NCBI RefSeq assembly: GCF_017526105.1
Contig: NZ_CP071839.1
Location: 2,594,501-2,658,500, forward strand
Reading direction: 5' to 3'
DNA from: Streptomyces cyanogenus
GTDB lineage: Bacteria; Actinomycetota; Actinomycetes; Streptomycetales; Streptomycetaceae
Length of the DNA: 64,000 nucleotides
Below the pieces are notes generated by a model, which was given only the letters and a program-made list of their open reading frames with translations, was not told where the DNA came from and did not search any database. This document shows, piece by piece, positions 25,601-32,447 of this stretch. How positions within the stretch are numbered: the stretch's first letter is position 1; every line of letters begins with the position of its first letter. The position numbers and the translations under genes were made by a program.

Positions 25601-26968
25601 CTACGCCGTGCGGCCGAAGAGGCGGCCCGCCAGGTCGACGCCGGTCACCGCGCCGTCGGCCCCGCGGGAGAAGAAGCCGCGCTGTCCCTTCAGGCCGCCC
25701 TCCGTGACGACGTACTCGTCGGCGGCGCCGGGCAGGAAGCCGATCGCGGCGGCCGGATGGTCCGGGGGCATCTCCGCGTCGGAGGCCGCGCGGATCTCCG
25801 GCTTGATGCCGACGGCGAGCGTGAGCCGGCCGTCCTCGGCGACGATGTCGAGGTTCATGGCGTCGATCTCGTACCGCCCGGCGACCTCCCGTGCCCGCCG
25901 CTCGTCGTGGTGCAGCGGTTCCGGCTCCCGCTCGACCACGCCGAGGTACAGCTCCAGCGCCCGCTTCAGCACGGCCTGGTTGAACAGGTGGCCGTCGGGG
26001 CCGGCGTTGGCCAGCGAGACGAGGGCGAAGTGGTGCTCCGGCACCAGCAGCAGCTCGGCGAACTGGCCGTTGCCCGAACCGCCGTGGCCGATCGTGCGGA
26101 CCCCGTCGACGTCCCGCACGAACCAGCAGATGCCGAAGGCGTCGCCGAGCGTGCTGCCGCGCAGCTCGACGGTGGGCCGCCGCATCCGGTCCAGCGCCTC
26201 GGCGGACAGCAGGCCGTCCCCGTCGCCCAGCTGGAACCGGGCCCAGCGCAGCAGATCGCTCACCGAGGAGACGATGCCGCCGCCGGGGTTGTTGCCCCGG
26301 CTCCCGGCCCGCCAGGACTTCCAGGGGCGGGCCGGGGCCAGGGTGCCGTCCGGGGTGCGGTTGTGGCCGACGGCGAAGCGCCGGACGACGACGTCGTCCA
26401 GGTCGAAGATGGTGTCCTGCAGGCCCAGCGGTTCCAGCAGCAGCTCGGCCATGGCCTTCTCGAACGGCAGCCCGGTGACGTTCTCGATCACCCGGCCGAG
26501 CACGTTGTAGCCGGCCTGGCTGTAGGAGGCGCGGGCGCCGGGCGGCGCGATCAGCGGCAGCCGGCCGAGCCGGGCGACGAAGGCGGCGAGCGAGCCGTCG
26601 CCCTCGTCGGCGTCGACCAGGTTCCAGTCCAGGCCCGCGGTGTGGTTGAGGAGCTGCAGCACGGTGATCCGCCCGGCGGCCTCCTCGTCGGCGAGCCGCA
26701 GCTCGGGGACGTACCGGCGCACCGGCGCGGCCAGGTCCAGGCGGTCCTGCCCGGCCAGGCGCATCAGCGCGGTCGCGGTGAAGGTCTTGGTGACCGAGGC
26801 CAGGTGGAAGAGGGTCCGCCCGTCGACGGGCAGCGGGTGCTCGACGCTGGTCACGCCGTGGGTGATCCGGCTCTCCCGGCCGTCGGCGAGGATGCCGACG
26901 GCGGCACCGGGTATCCCGTACTCCTCCGCGGTGGCTGCGACGAACGCGGACAGTTCTTCGTACGACAT
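25601..26968 (-). CDS. Serine hydrolase, beta-lactamase class C/penicillin-binding-like
   Basis: A 455-residue protein of the serine beta-lactamase/DD-peptidase superfamily. The catalytic SXXK motif is in LASVTKTFTATALMRL (Ser about residue 59), the second motif is YSQAGYN (Tyr-X-Asn variant) and the third is the HGGSGNG region, where HGG replaces KTG. A C-terminal beta-rich extension of about 120 residues follows, as in esterase-like family members. No signal peptide is visible, so it is probably cytoplasmic and more likely an esterase/peptidase than a resistance enzyme. Its promoter lies between two TetR-type operators. Confidence 0.88.
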   Translation of the reverse strand: MSYEELSAFVAATAEEYGIPGAAVGILADGRESRITHGVTSVEHPLPVDGRTLFHLASVTKTFTATALMRLAGQDRLDLAAPVRRYVPELRLADEEAAGRITVLQLLNHTAGLDWNLVDADEGDGSLAAFVARLGRLPLIAPPGARASYSQAGYNVLGRVIENVTGLPFEKAMAELLLEPLGLQDTIFDLDDVVVRRFAVGHNRTPDGTLAPARPWKSWRAGSRGNNPGGGIVSSVSDLLRWARFQLGDGDGLLSAEALDRMRRPTVELRGSTLGDAFGICWFVRDVDGVRTIGHGGSGNGQFAELLLVPEHHFALVSLANAGPDGHLFNQAVLKRALELYLGVVEREPEPLHHDERRAREVAGRYEIDAMNLDIVAEDGRLTLAVGIKPEIRAASDAEMPPDHPAAAIGFLPGAADEYVVTEGGLKGQRGFFSRGADGAVTGVDLAGRLFGRTA

Positions 26969-26995
26969 CGGTTCCCCCTGGCTCCTGGCCGGATG

Positions 26996-27071
26996 ACTTG
27001 AACTAAGTACAGGAAGGACACTAGGGGACCGCCGGACGGGGGGCAAGGCTTTTCCTGTACTTAGTTCAAGT
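26996..27071 (-). promoter_or_regulatory. Promoter framed by a perfect 20-bp inverted repeat
   Basis: 26996-27015 and 27052-27071 are exact reverse complements, 36 bases apart; each contains the 13-base operator TGAACTAAGTACA. On the minus strand a -35 TTGCCC (27041-27046) and -10 TAGTGT (27018-27023) with a 17-base spacer lie exactly in the gap, reading into the serine hydrolase gene. The right arm overlaps the stop codon of the upstream EEP gene. Binding of two repressor dimers around the promoter is the natural reading, with the TetR protein at 24202 the likely ligand-responsive partner. Confidence 0.8.
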
Positions 27072-27822
27072 CGGCTGCCGGGAGGCGGAGGGCGGCCAGC
27101 ACCGGCAAGTGGTCCGTGGCCGCGGTCAGGTCCGCCCGGGTGATGCCCGGCTGGTCCACGGGGACCCCGCAGCCGAGCACCTCGATGCCCTTGGTGGCGA
27201 AGATCGCGTCGATACGCTGACGGGGATCGGCGGGCGTGGAGGTGAACTCACCGCCCCAGGGAGCGGTCGTACGGCAGTCCTGGAGGGTCTCGGCGAGGCG
27301 GCGGAAGGTGCGGCCGTCGGGGCGTTCGTTGAGGTCGCCGCCCACGACGGCGTGCTCCACGCCCAGTCCGGCGAGGTGGTCGAGGAGCAGGCCGCCCTGG
27401 GCGTGGCGCTCGGCCTGCTGGAGGCTGAGGTGGCAGCTGACGACGCCGAGGCGCGCGCCGCCGAAGCGGACCACCGCCGTGGCGAGGCCGCGCCGGTGGA
27501 GTCCCGGGGTGAGCGGGAGGAGCACGTCCTCGGTCCGCTCGACGGTGGCCCGGAGCGAGCAGAGGATCGCCGGGCCGGCGGCGGTCGCTCCCCCGGTGAG
27601 GATCACCTGGCCGGAGGCCGCGGCCAGGCGGGCGAGCTTCTTGCGCCAGCGGAAGAAGCGCGGGGCCTCCTGGACGAGGACCAGGTCGGGGGCGCAGGCG
27701 GTGATCACCCTGGCGAGGGCGGCCGTGTCGTCCCGCATCGAACGGATGTTGTAGCTCAGGACCCTGATGACCGCGGAACCGTCGGATTCCGTACGGGAGT
27801 TGGGGAGCAGCGGGGTTGCCAT
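27061..27822 (-). CDS. Endonuclease/exonuclease/phosphatase family protein
   Basis: A 253-residue metal-dependent phosphoesterase of the EEP superfamily (which includes DNase I, sphingomyelinase and inositol phosphatases). Motifs: VLSYNIRSM at the first strand, DLVLVQEAPR with the metal-binding Glu, VVSCHLSLQQAERHAQ with a catalytic His, VVGGDLNERPDG (Asp and Asn), RQRIDAIFATKG and the terminal ATDHLPVLAAL with the catalytic Asp-His. No signal peptide, so cytoplasmic; substrate unknown. The TAA stop is part of the right arm of the 20-bp inverted repeat, so this coding sequence and the downstream operator share bases. Confidence 0.88.
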   Translation of the reverse strand: MATPLLPNSRTESDGSAVIRVLSYNIRSMRDDTAALARVITACAPDLVLVQEAPRFFRWRKKLARLAAASGQVILTGGATAAGPAILCSLRATVERTEDVLLPLTPGLHRRGLATAVVRFGGARLGVVSCHLSLQQAERHAQGGLLLDHLAGLGVEHAVVGGDLNERPDGRTFRRLAETLQDCRTTAPWGGEFTSTPADPRQRIDAIFATKGIEVLGCGVPVDQPGITRADLTAATDHLPVLAALRLPAADLN

Positions 27823-27860
27823 GCCGTCAATCTACGCCGCTGGGGAGTCGGGGCGCCCCA

Positions 27861-27960
27861 TGACCAGGGGCGCGAGGTCCGTGCGCGACTGCCGCTCGTC
27901 GTGGCTGGTCGCGCCACGCGGCGGCAGCCGCACGTCACATACGGTCCCCGCGCCCCTCCG
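27861..27960. repeat. Streptomyces intergenic repeat, composite copy
   Basis: Contains GGGGCGCGAGG, GTGCGCGACTGC, GTGGCTGGTCGCGC and the terminal CCCCGCGCCCCT, the building blocks of a short palindromic repeat that I recall as scattered through Streptomyces intergenic regions. Related fragments occur at 56116-56175, 60892-60930 and 62351-62420. It fills most of the gap between the EEP gene and glkA; no gene is seen in it. Confidence 0.6.
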
Positions 27961-27991
27961 GTCGGCCCGTGGCCGCGCCGACGAGCGAACG

Positions 27992-28945
27992 TCACATGAC
28001 GGGGTCCGGCTCCCGGGCCAGGTCCGCCGCGCCCACCAGGCCCGCCTTGTTGCCCAGCTGGGCGGCGATCACGTCGGCCATCGGGCGCCAGTTGCCGCCG
28101 ACCAGCCAGCGCTTGTACGACGTGCGGATCGGGTCGAGGACCAGGTCGCCCTCGTCGGAGAGACCGCCGCCGACGATGAACGCGGACGGGTCGAAGAGGG
28201 AGGCCAGGTCGGCGAGGCCGGCGCCGGCCCAGCGGGCCAGCTCGCGGTAGGAGTCCACGGCGACCGGGCAGCCCTGGCGGGCGGCCATGGAGATGTGCTT
28301 GCCCTCGATGCCGTCGGGGGTGCCGTCGCCGAGCGACAGCAGGACCTCGGCGCGCTCGGGGGTGGCGTTGGCGCGCTGCTTGGCGTAGCGGACCAGGGCC
28401 CGGCCGGAGGCGTACTGCTCCCAGCAGCCCTGCGAGCCGCAGCCGCACAGCAGGCCGTCCGGGACCATCCGGATGTGGCCGAACTCGGCGGCCACGCCGA
28501 AGTGGCCGCGGCGCAGCTTGTTGCCGATGATGATGCCGCCGCCGAGGCCGGTGCCCAGCGTGATGCAGATGACGTTGCGGTGGCCCTTGCCGGCGCCGAA
28601 CTTGTACTCGCCCCAGGCGGCGGCGTTGGCGTCGTTCTCGACCACGACCGGGAGGCCCGTGCGGGCCTCGACCTTCTCCTTGAGCGGCTCGTTGCGCCAG
28701 TCGATGTTCGGCGCGAAGTACACGGTGGACCGCTGCCGGTTGACGTAACCGGCCGCGCCGATGCCCACGCCGACGATCTCGTGCCCGGCGCGCGCACCCT
28801 CCACCGCCGAGGCGATGGCGTCCACGATGGCCTCGGGCGTGGTGGGGGTCGGCACCTTGAAGGTCGAGAGGATGTTGCCTTCCTCGTCGACCACGCCGGC
28901 CGCGATCTTCGTGCCGCCGATGTCGACGCCGATGGTGAGTCCCAT
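27992..28945 (-). CDS. glkA: Glucokinase, ROK family
   Basis: A 317-residue ATP-dependent glucokinase feeding glycolysis and, in Streptomyces, needed for glucose repression. ROK features: phosphate loop IGVDIGGTKIAAGVV at the N-terminus, VVVENDANAAAWGEY with the catalytic Asp, ITLGTGLGGGIIIG, EFGHIRM with a zinc-binding His and the CGCGSQGCWEQ cysteine motif (zinc site), plus IVGGGLSDEG. Start and length match S. coelicolor GlkA. It is downstream of a DUF5304 gene on the same strand, 67 bases away. Confidence 0.97.
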   Translation of the reverse strand: MGLTIGVDIGGTKIAAGVVDEEGNILSTFKVPTPTTPEAIVDAIASAVEGARAGHEIVGVGIGAAGYVNRQRSTVYFAPNIDWRNEPLKEKVEARTGLPVVVENDANAAAWGEYKFGAGKGHRNVICITLGTGLGGGIIIGNKLRRGHFGVAAEFGHIRMVPDGLLCGCGSQGCWEQYASGRALVRYAKQRANATPERAEVLLSLGDGTPDGIEGKHISMAARQGCPVAVDSYRELARWAGAGLADLASLFDPSAFIVGGGLSDEGDLVLDPIRTSYKRWLVGGNWRPMADVIAAQLGNKAGLVGAADLAREPDPVM

Positions 28946-29012
28946 GAATCCCTCAGTTTCGGTCGAGCCCCGCTACGGCCAACCGTACCCGAGGCCCTGC
29001 CGTGCCAGGGCT

Positions 29013-29504
29013 TCAGTCCAGGTCGATGCGCTCGCCCGGGCCGGTGCCCTCCCCCGGGTCGCGCCGGCCCGGCCGGCCGTCGCCCGCGGGGTCGGCCGTA
29101 CGGGAGGTCCAGCGGTGCTCCTGGGCCTGGACGGCGGAGCGGTAGGCGGCGAGCAGCTCGCTGCCGGCCGCGGCCAGGTGGTCGAACACGTCCGGGTTGC
29201 GGTCTATGACGGGCTCGACGGCGGCCTTCGCCTGCTGGACGACCTGCCGCACCATCTGCTGGGCGGCGGGTCCGGCGAGGCCGCCGAGGAGCGGTGACGG
29301 CAGGCCGGACAGCTTGTCGGCCACCGTGTCCACGAGCTTCTTCAGTTCCTCGGCGGCCGACCCGGGCGGCGGGCCGTGCCGGGTGCGGCGGCGGGCCTGC
29401 TCGGCGGCGAGGTCCTCGGCGCAGGCCGTGGCCCAGGCGTCGGCGTCGGTCGCCCTCGGCCGCTCCTCCTCGGAAGGGTCGGGTGCGGGGCGCTCTTCGC
29501 TCAT
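29013..29504 (-). CDS. DUF5304 protein, glkA operon partner (SCO2127-like)
   Basis: A 163-residue acidic protein of unknown biochemical function. It has a disordered Glu/Pro/Arg N-terminus, a central helical region (ADAWATACAEDLAAEQARRR; ELKKLVDTVADKLSGL; QMVRQVVQQAKAAVEPVIDR) and a Gly/Arg/Asp-rich tail. No catalytic motif or membrane segment is seen. Upstream of glkA, it corresponds to S. coelicolor SCO2127, which I recall being linked to glucokinase expression and carbon catabolite repression. Confidence 0.82.
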   Translation of the reverse strand: MSEERPAPDPSEEERPRATDADAWATACAEDLAAEQARRRTRHGPPPGSAAEELKKLVDTVADKLSGLPSPLLGGLAGPAAQQMVRQVVQQAKAAVEPVIDRNPDVFDHLAAAGSELLAAYRSAVQAQEHRWTSRTADPAGDGRPGRRDPGEGTGPGERIDLD

Positions 29505-29559
29505 GGCGGCTCCTGACTACGGTTCGCCTTTACGACGTTACCCGAACGGGCGTACCCGT

Positions 29560-30732
29560 TCACCGTCCCGACGCGGGCCACAGGTCCGGGTCCGGGGCGA
29601 ACCGGATGCGCAGCTCTCCGTCGCGCAGTCCGGCGCCGGCGACGGTGCACCGGCGCAGGGCGGAGGGCAGCGGAACGATCCGGCGGAACGGGCCCGCGGT
29701 GATCAGGAGTTCGTCGCCGCGCCGGACGAGGTCCAGCTCGTCCCGTATCGCGCCGGGCAGCGGAAGGTGCCAGACCAGCACGCCGTCCTCGGCGAGCCGG
29801 TCGGTGACGGGCCACCCGACCGGAGCAGTCGCCGGGTTGACGGCGGGTACGGCGAGCGCGGTGAGGTCCTCCGGGCCGTGCGGGTCGCGGCCGAGGTGCG
29901 GGACGGGGTGGACGTCGTACGCCTCCTGCCAGTCGGCGAGCGTCTTGCGCTGCTGGGCGAGGAGCGAGCCGAGCCAGCTGTCGGGGGCCGCCTCGGGCAG
30001 CGTCCGGTTGGAGACCAGGGCCTCGGTGGGCAGACCGCGCAGGGCGAGGCCCAGGGTCGCGGCGCGTACGGCGTCGGCGCCGGCCGGGCCGGGTTCGGCG
30101 ACCAGGCGCACGGCGGTGTCCCGGTCGGTGAGGACGGCCTCGACGGCGGCCAGTTCGACGTCCCAGCGGGCGGCCGTCTCGTACAGCCAGTCGGCGGGCA
30201 TGGGGACGCCGGCCAGCCGGCCGAGGACCGGGCGCAGGGCGCGGGCGGCCTGCCGCTCGGGCGGCAGCAGGCGGCGCAGGTAGCGGCGCAGCTCCTCGGG
30301 CAGGGCGAGCAGGGCGAGGGCCTGCGGGAGGGGCGGGAGGTCGACGACGAGCAGGTCGTACCGCTCGGACAGGGCCGCGTCCCGCAGCGCGCGCAGGAAG
30401 GACAGTTCCTCGGCGCCGGGCAGCGGGGTGACCTCCTCCGCGTCCAGGCGGGCCGCGCCGAGGAGGTCGAGGACGTTCGCGGCACGGGTCTGGAAGGCGG
30501 TGAGGTCCTCGCGGAACCGGGCGACGGCGTCGGGCCGCCAGGCGGTGAGGTTCTCGGTGACGTCGGCGGGGGCCGGTCCTGTCACGGTGCCCAGTGCCGC
30601 GCCCGGGGTGTCCGTGCGGTCGGCGCTCAGCAGGAGGGTGCGGTGGCCCTCGCGGGCGGCGGCGAGCGCGGTGGCGGCGGCGACGGTCGTACGCCCGCTG
30701 CCGCCCGGGCCCGTGATCAGGATGGTGCGCAT
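29560..30732 (-). CDS. ArsA/GET3-like ATPase
   Basis: A 390-residue P-loop ATPase of the anion-transporting ATPase family. The N-terminal deviant Walker A is GPGGSGRTTVAAATALA (residues about 8-24), followed by LLLSADRTDTPGAALG, and the Walker B-like YDLLVVDLPPLPQALALLALPEELRRYL. It lacks the duplicated half and the metal-binding cysteines of arsenic ArsA, so arsenite efflux is unlikely. The C-terminal part has small beta-rich segments reminiscent of the alpha-crystallin-like extension in actinobacterial homologues. Mycobacteria carry a similar gene (Rv2184c) beside an SRPBCC gene, as here. The client or membrane role is unknown. Confidence 0.87.
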   Translation of the reverse strand: MRTILITGPGGSGRTTVAAATALAAAREGHRTLLLSADRTDTPGAALGTVTGPAPADVTENLTAWRPDAVARFREDLTAFQTRAANVLDLLGAARLDAEEVTPLPGAEELSFLRALRDAALSERYDLLVVDLPPLPQALALLALPEELRRYLRRLLPPERQAARALRPVLGRLAGVPMPADWLYETAARWDVELAAVEAVLTDRDTAVRLVAEPGPAGADAVRAATLGLALRGLPTEALVSNRTLPEAAPDSWLGSLLAQQRKTLADWQEAYDVHPVPHLGRDPHGPEDLTALAVPAVNPATAPVGWPVTDRLAEDGVLVWHLPLPGAIRDELDLVRRGDELLITAGPFRRIVPLPSALRRCTVAGAGLRDGELRIRFAPDPDLWPASGR

Positions 30733-30776
30733 GGAGGTGAACGGTACCGCCGTGCGCGTCGACCGGACCGGAGCGA

Positions 30777-31220
30777 CTACTTCTCCCCGGACTCGACCCG
30801 CTTCTTCAGACCCGCCAGCGCCCGGTCGATGATGACCTTCTCCGCCTTGCGCTTGATCATGCCGAGCATGGGGATCTTGACGTCGACGGTCAGCCGGTAG
30901 GTGACCTCGGTGGCGCCCGAGCCGGCCGGCTTCAGCAGGTAGGTGCCGTCGAGGGAGCGGAGCATCTGGGACTTGACCAGGGTCCAGGAGACCTCGTGGT
31001 CGCCGGTCCAGGTGTAGGCGAGGGTCTGGTCGTCCTTGATGGCGCCGGCGTCCATGACGAGGCGGACCTGCTCGGCGCGGCCCTGCTCGTCGGTCGCGAG
31101 GACCTCCGCCTCCTTCACCTCGCCGGTCCAGTCCGGGTAGCGCGCGAAGTCGGCGATCACCGCCATGACGTCGGCCGGAGCCGCCTCGATCGTGATGCTC
31201 GAACTGGTGTGTTCCGCCAT
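30777..31220 (-). CDS. SRPBCC (START/polyketide cyclase-like) protein
   Basis: A 147-residue helix-grip protein predicted to bind a hydrophobic ligand. Typical features: SSSITIEAAPADVMAVIADF at the start, a YPDWTGEVKEAEVL strand, WTGDHEVSWTLVKSQMLRSL, the GATEVTYRLTVDVKIPMLG strand and the long C-terminal helix EKVIIDRALAGLKKRVES. It precedes the ArsA-like ATPase gene by 44 bases. The pair occurs together in mycobacteria (Rv2185c-Rv2184c), suggesting a shared lipid or precursor function; this is inference. Confidence 0.9.
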   Translation of the reverse strand: MAEHTSSSITIEAAPADVMAVIADFARYPDWTGEVKEAEVLATDEQGRAEQVRLVMDAGAIKDDQTLAYTWTGDHEVSWTLVKSQMLRSLDGTYLLKPAGSGATEVTYRLTVDVKIPMLGMIKRKAEKVIIDRALAGLKKRVESGEK

Positions 31221-31342
31221 CGCGGTGGCTCCTCCAGATGCGGGCCGGGTTTGAGAAGTTCGTGTGCGCCGGGCTGCGCACGTGTGTGCAGCGTGAAGGC
31301 TACCGCGCCGCCGACCTGCCGCCTTCACCGCGCCTGCGTGCC

Positions 31343-32140
31343 TCACCATTCGAGCGCCCACGGCGTGCCGGTGCCCGCGAAGTGCCCCACGTTCACGCAC
31401 TCGGTGGCGCCGATCCGCATCCGGCGCGCCAGGGGCTGGTGCACGTGCCCGAACAGCGCGTACCTCGGCCGGGTGCGGCGGATGGCGTCCAGCAGGGCCC
31501 GGCTGCCCCGCTCGAAGCGGCGTGCGACGGTGTCGTACACCAGCTCGGGCACCTCGGGCGGGATGTGGGTGCACAGCACGTCGACCTCGCCGACGGCCTC
31601 GATCTTCGCCGCGTACTCCTCGTCGCCGATCTCGTACGGCGTGCGCATCGGGGTGCGCAGGCCGCCGCCGACGAAGCCGAAGGTCCACCCGCCGATCTCC
31701 ACCCGCTGACCGTCGAGGACGGTGGTGCCGGGCCGGGCGTACTCCGGCCAGAGCTGCGGCATGTCGACGTTCCCGTAGGTGGCGTACGTCGGGGTGGGGA
31801 ACGCGGCGAACAGTTCGGCGTACTGCTTGCGCACGGCCTTCTCGATGGCCGTGGCCCGGTCGGCCTTGATCCCGCCCCACAGGCGGGCGCCGAACTCACG
31901 GGCCTCGGCGAAGCGGCGCGCGGTGCGCAGCTCGACGATGCGGTCGGCGTTCTCCTTGCCGAACAGGTCCGGGAAGATGCCGCGCGAGTGGTCGGCGTAG
32001 TCGAGGAAGAGGACGAGGTCCCCCAGGCAGACCAGGGCGTCGGCACCTTCGCCGGCCCGGGCCAGGTCGCGGGCGTTGCCGTGCACGTCGCTGACGACAT
32101 GGACGCGGGTCCGCCGGTTGCCGGAGCGTGTGGATGCCAT
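31343..32140 (-). CDS. Metallophosphoesterase
   Basis: A 265-residue calcineurin-like phosphoesterase. The dimetal-site motifs are all present: VHVVSDVHGNARDL (D-x-H), VCLGDLVLFLDY (GD), YATYGNVDMP (GN, where GNHD is usual), DVLCTHIPPE and ALFGHVHQPLARRM (GHxH), with VNVGHFAG near the end. An insertion (about residues 50-105) is helical. Substrate unknown; related proteins hydrolyse nucleotides or phosphodiesters. It is divergent from fadD across a 307-base gap. Confidence 0.9.
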   Translation of the reverse strand: MASTRSGNRRTRVHVVSDVHGNARDLARAGEGADALVCLGDLVLFLDYADHSRGIFPDLFGKENADRIVELRTARRFAEAREFGARLWGGIKADRATAIEKAVRKQYAELFAAFPTPTYATYGNVDMPQLWPEYARPGTTVLDGQRVEIGGWTFGFVGGGLRTPMRTPYEIGDEEYAAKIEAVGEVDVLCTHIPPEVPELVYDTVARRFERGSRALLDAIRRTRPRYALFGHVHQPLARRMRIGATECVNVGHFAGTGTPWALEW

Positions 32141-32341
32141 GGTGATCAAGCGTAGGCGTGTGCGGTGGAGGTGAACAGTGCCGGGCCGGCCTGCGGTTAC
32201 TCGCCGGTCGGTTCGGCTGTGGACTACTGTGCGCGAAGGAACGCCCACGTGTGTGACGCAGCGAACATCTCGCCGGGACCCCCTGTCGTAGACGCCATAC
32301 CGGCGGGTAACGTCCGGGCCGTCCAGTCGTGCTCAGGATTT

Positions 32342-32363
32342 CAACATGTGAATCGTCATGTTG
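32342..32363. promoter_or_regulatory. Inverted repeat in the metallophosphoesterase-fadD gap
   Basis: CAACATG and CATGTTG form a perfect 7-bp inverted repeat 8 bases apart, 85 bases upstream of the fadD start. A smaller TACC-N4-GGTA dyad lies at 32298-32309. The gap (32141-32447) must contain the promoters of both divergent genes; no small gene was found in it. Either dyad could be an operator for a fatty-acid-responsive regulator, but neither matches a consensus I can name. Confidence 0.4.
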
Positions 32364-32447
32364 TTCCGGAGCACTTGCCCGAGCCTTGGACCGCACCGTC
32401 GCATCGCACAACGTCGTGGCGCCGGCGCCCTATGAGGAGCAGCAGTC

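Noticed and set aside
25601..26968. Antibiotic-resistance beta-lactamase
   Set aside because: No signal peptide, HGG in place of KTG and a C-terminal extension fit esterase/peptidase-like serine hydrolases better.
24821..27001. Long open frames across the tandem-repeat array on both strands
   Set aside because: Period of 31 bases cycles through all frames, none has a ribosome site, and the products are low-complexity Arg/Gly/Pro peptides.
29560..30732. Arsenite efflux ATPase ArsA
   Set aside because: Only one ATPase half and no metal-binding cysteines; no ars genes nearby.
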